Of a stretch of DNA of 5,254 bases, positions 1 to 5,254 are shown in pieces; position 1 is the first letter of the stretch, and every line of letters begins with the position of its first letter. The notes under the pieces were generated by a model. The model did not search any database. It worked only from the letters and a program-made list of their open reading frames with translations, and had not been told where the DNA came from. The stretch is taken from contig CAMDQV010000165.1 in NCBI GenBank assembly GCA_945906015.1, positions 1-5,254 on the forward strand, in the 5' to 3' direction. The stretch is from Pedobacter schmidteae (GTDB taxonomy: Bacteria; Bacteroidota; Bacteroidia; Sphingobacteriales; Sphingobacteriaceae). The translations under genes were made by a program, and so were the position numbers.

Positions 1-353
1 CCATGACCTAAACCAGATTGAACGGTGGTACGGGCAGGCTTAACCTTGGTAAAATAGGATGCATAAACAGCGTTATAACGATCAAAATCTTTGATATCAC
101 TTAAGTGAACTGTACATTTTACAATATCATCTAGTGTAAATCCTGCCGCTTCGCAAATGCGTTTTACATTATGGATAGTTAAATGCGTTTCCTCCTCGAT
201 TGTTCCTAAAACGAAAGAACTTGTTGTAAAATCAACGGCAGCCTGTCCGCTCACAAATAACCAGTCGCCTGCTACCATTACCCCTGAAGAATATGCACCT
301 GTGCTGAATGTTTTATCTGCCTTATCCGGATGTTGTATTTCTGTCTTTTCCAT
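1..353 (-). CDS. RidA family protein (3' end beyond window)
   Basis: The frame is open from ATG at 353 to the left edge and gives 117 codons; family members have about 125-130, so only the last residues are missing. RidA proteins are small, usually trimeric cytosolic enzymes that hydrolyse reactive enamine/imine intermediates to keto acids and ammonia; some relatives lack this activity. Visible family features are the N-terminal AYSSG segment (Tyr21, matching Tyr17 of E. coli RidA), FVSGQ (Ser35, matching Ser30), the helix with HNVKRICEAAG (61-71), DIVKCTV (76-82), and PARTTVQ with Arg108 matching the carboxylate-binding Arg105. The E. coli Cys107 position is Thr110 here. The residue matching Glu120 lies off the window. 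The start lies 31 bases after the stop of the CBM9-like gene, and an A-rich stretch rather than a Shine-Dalgarno sequence precedes it. It appears to be a late gene of the operon, perhaps a housekeeping step for reactive products. Family assignment is firm; the exact substrate is unknown. Confidence 0.93.
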   Translation of the reverse strand, partial: MEKTEIQHPDKADKTFSTGAYSSGVMVAGDWLFVSGQAAVDFTTSSFVLGTIEEETHLTIHNVKRICEAAGFTLDDIVKCTVHLSDIKDFDRYNAVYASYFTKVKPARTTVQSGLGH

Positions 354-384
354 TTTTTTATTTTTTATAATTGTTTAATAGGTA

Positions 385-1026
385 TTAATTAAATTCTAAG
401 TTTCCAAAAAATTCCGGCCGGTGAAAGTCGGGCTGTTCAGTATTGATCGTGTTCCAAGCTAAAAAATGTGGTTCAGGTAGATCATCTCCACATTTATAAA
501 AATTGGCCCGGCATTGTTTACCTTTCATAGAGCTGATCTGATGGTATTGAAAAGCTGTAAATGGAATAACTAATGTCAGCTCCCATCCAATGTTTGCATC
601 CTTATTTATTGCCGGTTTAATTGAGCTTTGAAAAGCAATCGTTTTGATAAGATCTGCAGAGGTCATTGTACGGTTGGCACGTTCCTGTCCATAACTAAGT
701 AGGCAGGTTCCGGCACAATTAAACTCAAAATTATAATACTCAGGCTCATCCCCAAAAGAGACAAAAAACTCCACACAACTATCCTTATAAACCGGTTGAT
801 TAGGCTCAGAAAAAACAGCCCTGACATGCTTTTCTTCAATAAAAAACTTGAGGAAGACATTGCTGCCTCCATATGCAATGGCAAAAGAAGCTTGCGGTTT
901 ATAAGGGAATGCATCCCAAGGAGCGTTATCAATGATCTCTTGACCTACATGATCAAGTTTTCTTGAAATCTCGCCAATCGCGGTGGTATCTTTTATATCA
1001 AGATATGGAACAGAAAGATGTTTCAT
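385..1026 (-). CDS. CBM9-like carbohydrate-binding protein, no signal peptide
   Basis: This 213-residue protein looks like the stand-alone CBM9-like (DOMON-fold) group found in Bacteroidetes, annotated as carbohydrate-binding family 9-like. The domain fills the whole chain. Recognisable segments are the DSCVEFF strand (82-88), YYNFEFN followed by AGTCL (97-109), WELTLVIPF (148-156), RANFYKCGD (173-181) and a C-terminal stretch with HFLAWNT and HRPEFFGNLEF (187-212). Classical CBM9 modules are attached to secreted xylanases and bind sugar ends with aromatic residues; here there is no catalytic domain, hydrophobic leader or lipobox, so the product should stay in the cytoplasm unless the start is wrong. 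The ATG lies 3 bases after the stop of the preceding dehydrogenase gene, so translational coupling is likely. No earlier in-frame start is reasonable because it would run into that gene. A direct enzymatic or carrier role is possible but unproven. Six cysteines are present with no obvious metal-site pattern. Confidence 0.82.
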   Translation of the reverse strand: MKHLSVPYLDIKDTTAIGEISRKLDHVGQEIIDNAPWDAFPYKPQASFAIAYGGSNVFLKFFIEEKHVRAVFSEPNQPVYKDSCVEFFVSFGDEPEYYNFEFNCAGTCLLSYGQERANRTMTSADLIKTIAFQSSIKPAINKDANIGWELTLVIPFTAFQYHQISSMKGKQCRANFYKCGDDLPEPHFLAWNTINTEQPDFHRPEFFGNLEFN

Positions 1027-1029
1027 TTT

Positions 1030-2034
1030 TTAGCTTTTCTCACCTTCATCTTCCTTCTTTTTCGCCAGTTTTTGTTTGACGATATCAAATGGATATTTCA
1101 TTGCCAGTTTCCTGATTTCATAATTAAAATCAGCAAAGGTCTCCTCCCAAAGTTTTGTTTCTTCAGGAGTATATTTGTAAAATCCATGACCGTTAGCCAC
1201 ACCTTTACCACCAGCTTTCACGATATCATCGATCAGCTTTGGCATTCCGGTATCATTACAAAGGGTCGGATTCAGATCTTTCATAACATTATGGTATGCA
1301 GGTACTCCGGTAAGGTCCATCCAGCCGAAAACGCCTACCAAAGTCATCCAGTATCCGGTATTATTACGGCAGGCTCTATCTACATCCTCGACGGTTGCAT
1401 ACCCATTTTCAACCAGATAAAAAGCTTCGCGGTACATGGCATACATCAAACGATTACCAATAAAACCACGGATATCTTTTCTGACCAGAGTTGCTTCTTT
1501 ATTCCAGTAATTTGAAAGCTCATACAAGTATTCGCCCTTTTCAATATCACTCTCATCGCCACAAATCACTTCAAGAAAACGCGTGGTATGTGAAGGCTCT
1601 GCCCAATGCAAACCGAAAAAACGGTCGGGGTGTTTGGTCATCTTCTGCAGAATACTGATTGGAATAGCAGAGGTATTACTAGTCATCAGAGCATCAGGAG
1701 CAATTTCAGCTTCAATCTTTCCATAAACCACCTTTTTAATCTCTTCGCTCTCAAGAGTACATTCTATGACCAGTTTACAAGGTTTAAGCTGGGCGTAATC
1801 TTCTGTAATGATCAAATTTTTAAAATAGTACTCCGGATCTTCTGTAACCATTCCCTCCTCTTTGGCTTTCACAAAATGCTTACGGATACGCGATTCTGCG
1901 GTAGTCATATCGATACTGATTGGGGCAATAGCTACCACAGGGTGTCCGGCCATCAACAGGCAAGTTGTAATGCTACAGCCCATTAGGCCCAGACCCACAA
2001 CACCTACCGGAATTTCATTTGTTTTAATTGACAT
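1030..2034 (-). CDS. 3-hydroxyacyl-CoA dehydrogenase family oxidoreductase
   Basis: This 334-residue protein has the two-part architecture of the family. The N-terminal Rossmann domain starts with GLGLMG (14-19), and the helical C-terminal domain ends near GHGFYKY (282-288). Catalytic residues are kept: His143 in GLHWAEP and Glu155 in FLEVI (12 apart, as in the classical His-Glu pair), Ser119/Asn120/Thr121/Ser122 in TSNTS, and Asn194 in GFIGNRL. The family oxidises a secondary hydroxyl with NAD(P). Members act on 3-hydroxyacyl-CoAs, but relatives such as L-gulonate 3-dehydrogenase (lambda-crystallin) act on sugar acids. The operon holds no thiolase, enoyl-CoA hydratase or acyl-CoA dehydrogenase, so a hydroxy-acid or sugar-derived substrate is worth considering. 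Unusually, the residue 18 after the last glycine, normally Asp or Glu, is Ala37 followed by Pro. The tail after about residue 320 is Lys/Glu-rich and probably disordered. The gene starts 42 bases after the Gfo/Idh/MocA gene ends. Family is secure; substrate and cofactor are open. Confidence 0.88.
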   Translation of the reverse strand: MSIKTNEIPVGVVGLGLMGCSITTCLLMAGHPVVAIAPISIDMTTAESRIRKHFVKAKEEGMVTEDPEYYFKNLIITEDYAQLKPCKLVIECTLESEEIKKVVYGKIEAEIAPDALMTSNTSAIPISILQKMTKHPDRFFGLHWAEPSHTTRFLEVICGDESDIEKGEYLYELSNYWNKEATLVRKDIRGFIGNRLMYAMYREAFYLVENGYATVEDVDRACRNNTGYWMTLVGVFGWMDLTGVPAYHNVMKDLNPTLCNDTGMPKLIDDIVKAGGKGVANGHGFYKYTPEETKLWEETFADFNYEIRKLAMKYPFDIVKQKLAKKKEDEGEKS

Positions 2035-2076
2035 ATATTATAAAAATTTAAAAGATCATTGATTATTGGTGGTTAT

Positions 2077-3162
2077 TTAAATCAAAGACACCACCTGCCC
2101 AGTCTTTACTGACTCATCACAAGCAAAAGCAATTCGCAGACTGTTTATAGCATCATCTCCATGTGCAGTAAGATCAAGATTTTCTACAATAGACTTCAAG
2201 AAATAACGCTGCTCACGGTTACAAAGCTCCTGATGATCGGGCTCATCCTCCAGATTGATTAGGATATCTTTTTTGGCAAATTTTTCATCTTTATCCAGAT
2301 CGGCATGATGAAACAAAATAGATTCTGTTTTAGAATGTGATTCGATCGAAGCAGATTTACCTGCACCACCAGCATCTTTAGCAACGATTGATACTGATCC
2401 TTTAGGACCAAATACATCCTTTACAAAATAGGCAGTTTCACTGACCATTGGCCCCCAGCCTGCTTCATACCATCCCACAGAACCATCTTCAAAACGGATC
2501 TGTAGCTGGCCATAATTATAGTTATCGGCAGGAATCTCATCGGTTAATCTTGCACCGATAGCATATACCTGTGTCGGCTTAGAACGTGTCATTTGGCACA
2601 TTACATCGATATAATGCACTCCGCAATCTACAATTGGGCTCAGAGAGCTCATGAGGTTACGGTGCAGCGTCCACATGGCTCCATCGCTTTGCTGATTCAG
2701 ATTCATCCTCATGACCAAAGGTTTACCTAACTGACCAGTAAGTTCAATGAACTTCTCCCATGATGGATGATGGCGCAAAATGTATCCAACAACTAATTTT
2801 TTATTTGCTTTTTTTGAAGCCGCAACCACACGTTCAGCACCTTGCACTGAGTGGGCCACTGGCTTTTCAATGAATACATGACAGCCTGCTTCAAATGCCT
2901 GAACAGCAAAGCGTTCATGTGTATCCGGATACGTAGAAATACAAACCGCATCAGGCTTTGTAGCCGCCATTGCTGAATCCATATCATCAAACAACGGATA
3001 ATTAGCTCCCATTCGGGCATTCAATACTTCCTTAGATTGTCCTCTTGATACCAGTCCTACAATTTCAAATCCAGGAGTGTTATGATAAGCGATCGCGTGA
3101 GATGCGCCCATGTTTCCGCAACCTATTACCAGGACGCGTACGGGGTTTAATTGATTTTGCAT
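2077..3162 (-). CDS. Gfo/Idh/MocA family oxidoreductase
   Basis: This 361-residue protein has the usual length and layout of the glucose-fructose oxidoreductase/inositol dehydrogenase/MocA family: an N-terminal Rossmann domain (about 8-125) and a C-terminal alpha/beta substrate domain with an open beta sheet. Seen directly are GCGNMG (14-19), the EKP motif (99-101) with the conserved lysine Lys100, and DCGVHYIDVM with Asp179 and His183, the usual catalytic pair. The family oxidises or reduces sugar and cyclitol hydroxyls, often at C2 or C3, with tightly bound or exchangeable NAD(P). The end of the second strand reads VSRGQSK (38-44), with Ser-Arg in place of the common Asp, which favours NADP(H). 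There is no signal peptide or Tat motif, so it is cytoplasmic. The gap from the GMC gene is 67 bases and AT-rich. In this operon it could reduce or rearrange a keto-sugar made by the flavoprotein, or oxidise another carbon of the same substrate. Family is certain; the exact substrate cannot be read from sequence. Confidence 0.93.
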   Translation of the reverse strand: MQNQLNPVRVLVIGCGNMGASHAIAYHNTPGFEIVGLVSRGQSKEVLNARMGANYPLFDDMDSAMAATKPDAVCISTYPDTHERFAVQAFEAGCHVFIEKPVAHSVQGAERVVAASKKANKKLVVGYILRHHPSWEKFIELTGQLGKPLVMRMNLNQQSDGAMWTLHRNLMSSLSPIVDCGVHYIDVMCQMTRSKPTQVYAIGARLTDEIPADNYNYGQLQIRFEDGSVGWYEAGWGPMVSETAYFVKDVFGPKGSVSIVAKDAGGAGKSASIESHSKTESILFHHADLDKDEKFAKKDILINLEDEPDHQELCNREQRYFLKSIVENLDLTAHGDDAINSLRIAFACDESVKTGQVVSLI

Positions 3163-3229
3163 AATTACAATATTAAATTATTAATAGATGCTAGCAGTTT
3201 AAAACCATGCCACCATTCATGTTTATATA

Positions 3230-4933
3230 TTACAAATTACCTTTCTTCAGCTCTTTTACCGCATAATCACAAGCTCTTGCTGTGAATGCCATATAAGTTA
3301 AGGATGGGTTTTGGCAGGCGTTTGAAGTCATGAATGCACCATCGGTAACAAACACATTCTTTACATCATGCATTTGATTCCACTTATTCAGAACTGATGT
3401 TTTAGGGTCATGACCCATACGGGCAGTTCCCATTTCATGAATGGCCATTCCCGGCACTGCTGGTCTGTCAAAAGATTGAACATTTTTCATTCCGGCAGCT
3501 TCCAAAATCTCGGCAGCATCATTCCTCATATCTATACGCATTTTTCGTTCATTCTCGCCAAACTCACAGTCAACGGCAAGCAATGGTTGTCCCCATTTAT
3601 CCTTTTTTGTATGATCCAGAAAAACACGGTTCTTATATTCAGGTAAGTGCTCACCAAAAGATCCAAGCCCCATTACCCATGGTCCCGGTTCCGTCATTTC
3701 ATCATTAAATTCTTGTCCATAGCCCATTTCAGGAATTGCTCTTTGCCATCCGGTTCGGCTGGCACTTCCGCCGTAGTGGAATCCACGTAAATAATCACGC
3801 TCTGGCTTATCGCCCAGATTGCGGTAACGCGGAATATAAACACCGATCGGGCGTCTTCCATAATAGTATTTATCATCAAAGCCTTCTGCTGTTCCTGAAG
3901 CTCCAACCTGAAAGTGGTGGTCCATCAGGTTATGTCCCAAATGCCCGCTGCTATTCCCTAAACCATCCGGGAAGGTGTCAGATACTGAGTTCAATAAGAT
4001 ATGTGAAGTACCCAATGTAGAAGCGTTCATAAAAATCACTTTAGCATAGTACTCAATGTGCTCATTGGTTTCTGAGTCAATTACCAATACGCCTTTTGCC
4101 TTTTTGGTCTCTTTATCATATAAAACAGAGTTTACAATAGAATAAGGACGCAAAGTTAAATTACCTGTTGCTACAGCTGCTGGAAGGGTAGCAGATTGAG
4201 TACTGAAATAAGCTCCGAATGGGCATCCTCTATTACACAGATTCCTGTTCAAACAGGTACCTCTTCCATTATGTGGAACGGTCAGATTAGCCATGCGGTA
4301 AACAGTCATCATCCGCTCCCGGTTATAATGGCTTTCAATTCTTTTTTTCACCTCTTTCTCTACGCAGTTCATTTCAAATGGAGGAAGGAAGATGCCATCG
4401 GGTAATTGTGCAAGCCCTTCGTTTTGCCCGCTAATACCGGCAAAGCGCTCCACATAATCGTACCATGGCGAGATATCTTTATACCTTACTGGCCAATCTA
4501 CACCATAACCATCTTTGGCATTTGCCGAAAAGTCCATTTCACTCAAACGCAGACAACCACGCCCCCAGGTAATGGATCTTCCGCCAACATGATATCCACG
4601 ATACCAGTCAAAGCGTTTTACTTCGGTATAAGGGCAATCAATATCATCTACCCAGAACTTTGCATTATGCTCGGTATACTGGCCACCACGGGTTTGCACC
4701 AAATGCCTGCTCCGATCTTCAGGAGTAATTCTTCCACGGTACTTGAATTCCCAAGGTTTTAACAGGGCGGTAGCGTAATCTTTTACATGCTCCACATTTC
4801 GGCCACGTTCCAGCATTAATACCTTCAATCCCTTTTCGGTCAACTCTTTGGCTGCCCAACCACCGCTAATACCAGAACCAACCACGATTGCATCGTACGT
4901 GTTTTGTTTCTCTGCTTTTATATTAATGTTCAT
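3230..4933 (-). CDS. GMC family FAD-dependent oxidoreductase, probable sugar dehydrogenase large subunit
   Basis: This 567-residue protein is a complete glucose-methanol-choline type flavoprotein of the gluconate 2-dehydrogenase/glucoside 3-dehydrogenase class. FAD binding is shown by VVGSGISGG (17-25) and ribose-binding Glu42 in LMLERG. A GMC signature-like segment GYHVGGRSITWGRG follows at 113-126. The C-terminal active-site region has IHEMGTARMG with His499 and, 43 residues on, Asn542 in QNPSLT, matching the His/Asn pair of the superfamily. Cys227, Cys233 and Cys237 (C-X5-C-X3-CP) resemble the Cys-rich region that holds an Fe-S cluster in some FAD sugar dehydrogenases. There is no N-terminal signal; in related complexes the small subunit carries the Tat signal, and that gene lies 29 bases upstream, with its N-terminus off the window. 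It probably oxidises a sugar, glycoside or polyol hydroxyl and passes electrons to a cytochrome or quinone not encoded here. The start at 4933 fits the family N-terminus; no strong Shine-Dalgarno sequence precedes it. The substrate is unknown. Confidence 0.94.
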   Translation of the reverse strand: MNINIKAEKQNTYDAIVVGSGISGGWAAKELTEKGLKVLMLERGRNVEHVKDYATALLKPWEFKYRGRITPEDRSRHLVQTRGGQYTEHNAKFWVDDIDCPYTEVKRFDWYRGYHVGGRSITWGRGCLRLSEMDFSANAKDGYGVDWPVRYKDISPWYDYVERFAGISGQNEGLAQLPDGIFLPPFEMNCVEKEVKKRIESHYNRERMMTVYRMANLTVPHNGRGTCLNRNLCNRGCPFGAYFSTQSATLPAAVATGNLTLRPYSIVNSVLYDKETKKAKGVLVIDSETNEHIEYYAKVIFMNASTLGTSHILLNSVSDTFPDGLGNSSGHLGHNLMDHHFQVGASGTAEGFDDKYYYGRRPIGVYIPRYRNLGDKPERDYLRGFHYGGSASRTGWQRAIPEMGYGQEFNDEMTEPGPWVMGLGSFGEHLPEYKNRVFLDHTKKDKWGQPLLAVDCEFGENERKMRIDMRNDAAEILEAAGMKNVQSFDRPAVPGMAIHEMGTARMGHDPKTSVLNKWNQMHDVKNVFVTDGAFMTSNACQNPSLTYMAFTARACDYAVKELKKGNL

Positions 4934-4962
4934 GTATCTTAATAATTCTGTAAATCAATTGA

Positions 4963-5254
4963 TCAGGTTGCCCATGCTTTTTGTCCCGGTTCCAGTGCAA
5001 TACAAGACTCATATCTACCCGGAATATGGACATATCTCAATGCTTTGGTGGCACCAATTTCGGAGGTATAATAACCCAAGTAGGTTAGCTCGCACATTAA
5101 CTGAAAAAAGTGCGGTGGCGCAATAGCACTGCTTTGTGAGGCGATATTCTTTTTCTGCGCTTCTGCCTTGAACATTTTAAAGATGCTTTCGCGCTCTTTG
5201 AGTGTTAACGATTTGAACGACTTGTTAAACTGAGTTTGAGAAACCTCCTCAATT
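4963..5254 (-). CDS. Gluconate 2-dehydrogenase subunit 3 family protein (5' part beyond window)
   Basis: The frame is open from the right edge to TGA at 4963-4965 and gives the last 96 residues. I recognise the subunit 3 family (small or gamma subunit of FAD sugar dehydrogenases) from the C-terminal segment PPHFFQLMCELTYLGYYTSE (46-65 of the visible part), then GATKALRY, PGRYESC and the final PGQKAWAT. The family helps the GMC subunit fold and be exported, and usually carries a Tat or lipoprotein-like signal at its N-terminus; that part is not visible. An in-frame Met at 5175 is internal: the sequence upstream of it (LKERESIFKMFK) continues the same helical domain without a stop. The gene ends 29 bases before the GMC start, which is the usual pairing. 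No CXXCH haem motif is present in the visible part, so it is not the cytochrome subunit. The full protein is probably around 180-240 residues, judged from the family. Confidence 0.92.
   Translation of the reverse strand, partial: IEEVSQTQFNKSFKSLTLKERESIFKMFKAEAQKKNIASQSSAIAPPHFFQLMCELTYLGYYTSEIGATKALRYVHIPGRYESCIALEPGQKAWAT

Larger units (their letters stand above)
1..5254 (-). other. Predicted operon interior of six co-directional genes
   Basis: All six genes run on the minus strand with gaps of 29, 67, 42, 3 and 31 bases in transcription order. I found no hairpin followed by a T-run and no convincing Bacteroidetes promoter (TAnnTTTG with an upstream TTTG) in any gap. The 67-base gap at 3163-3229 is the only one long enough to hold an internal promoter or a processing site; it is AT-rich and shows nothing clear beyond a 9-codon open frame that I do not call as a gene. 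The operon's promoter, terminator and probably more genes lie outside the window on both sides. Single transcription is inferred from spacing and direction only. Confidence 0.75.

Noticed and set aside
157..378. A 73-codon plus-strand open frame with a hydrophobic end.
   Set aside because: It is antisense to the RidA gene, which has strong family motifs; the hydrophobic end again comes from A-rich sequence on the other strand.
663..932. A minus-strand 89-codon open frame inside the CBM9-like gene in another frame.
   Set aside because: It overlaps a gene with clear conserved segments and shows no family features of its own.
1018..1515. A 165-codon plus-strand open frame whose start looks like a signal peptide or membrane helix (MFHFLAFLTFIFLLF).
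   Set aside because: It is antisense to the dehydrogenase gene. Its hydrophobic start is the reverse reading of the Lys/Glu-rich tail (AAA and GAA codons read as TTT and TTC). The minus-strand protein has clear family motifs; this one has none.
3163..3229. A possible internal promoter or small gene (9 codons from an ATG near 3220) in the longest gap.
   Set aside because: There is no match to the Bacteroidetes TAnnTTTG element with a suitable TTTG upstream, and a 9-codon frame without a ribosome site is expected by chance.
4223..4255. The Cys cluster in the GMC protein as a c-type haem site.
   Set aside because: No CXXCH is present; the spacing C-X5-C-X3-C fits the Cys-rich region of FAD sugar dehydrogenases instead.
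4406..4762. Plus-strand open frames opposite the GMC gene, including this one and those at 3410-3646, 3736-4020 and 4196-4405.
   Set aside because: They are shadows of a long conserved gene, with no recognisable domain or start signal.
4954..4963. A 10-base perfect palindrome (ATCAATTGAT) between the subunit 3 stop and the GMC start.
   Set aside because: It is short, AT-rich and unrepeated in the other gaps, has no loop and no T-run, so neither an operator nor a terminator is supported.

Overview
The window holds six genes, all on the minus strand and closely spaced (gaps of 29, 67, 42, 3 and 31 bases in transcription order). It reads as the interior of one operon that runs from the right edge to the left edge; the first and last genes are cut by the window ends. 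The organism is most likely a Bacteroidetes, probably of the Sphingobacteriaceae (Pedobacter/Mucilaginibacter type). This is inferred from the AT-rich gaps, from starts with no strong Shine-Dalgarno sequence, and from recognising protein family versions that are common in that group. I could not run a search to confirm it.

In transcription order, right to left: the C-terminal part of a gluconate 2-dehydrogenase subunit 3 family protein (4963-5254); a complete FAD-dependent GMC oxidoreductase (3230-4933); a Gfo/Idh/MocA oxidoreductase (2077-3162); a 3-hydroxyacyl-CoA dehydrogenase family protein (1030-2034); a small CBM9-like carbohydrate-binding protein with no export signal (385-1026); and a nearly complete RidA family protein (1-353). 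No gap exceeds 67 bases. I see no RNA gene, mobile element, CRISPR array, convincing promoter or terminator.

The first two genes form a recognised pair: a GMC flavoprotein with its small subunit, as in sugar dehydrogenase complexes such as gluconate 2-dehydrogenase, FAD-glucose dehydrogenase and glucoside 3-dehydrogenase. Three further oxidoreductase or ligand-binding genes and a RidA protein follow. A plausible reading is a pathway in which a sugar, glycoside or polyol is oxidised by the flavoprotein complex and the keto product is handled by two nicotinamide-dependent dehydrogenases, with RidA removing reactive imine/enamine by-products. The substrate is unknown and this pathway is inference.

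The most interesting details are a Cys-X5-Cys-X3-Cys motif in the GMC protein that may bind an Fe-S cluster, loss of the usual acidic NAD-ribose residue in both Rossmann dehydrogenases, a 3-hydroxyacyl-CoA dehydrogenase homologue in a sugar-type operon, and a leaderless carbohydrate-binding domain encoded 3 bases behind it.
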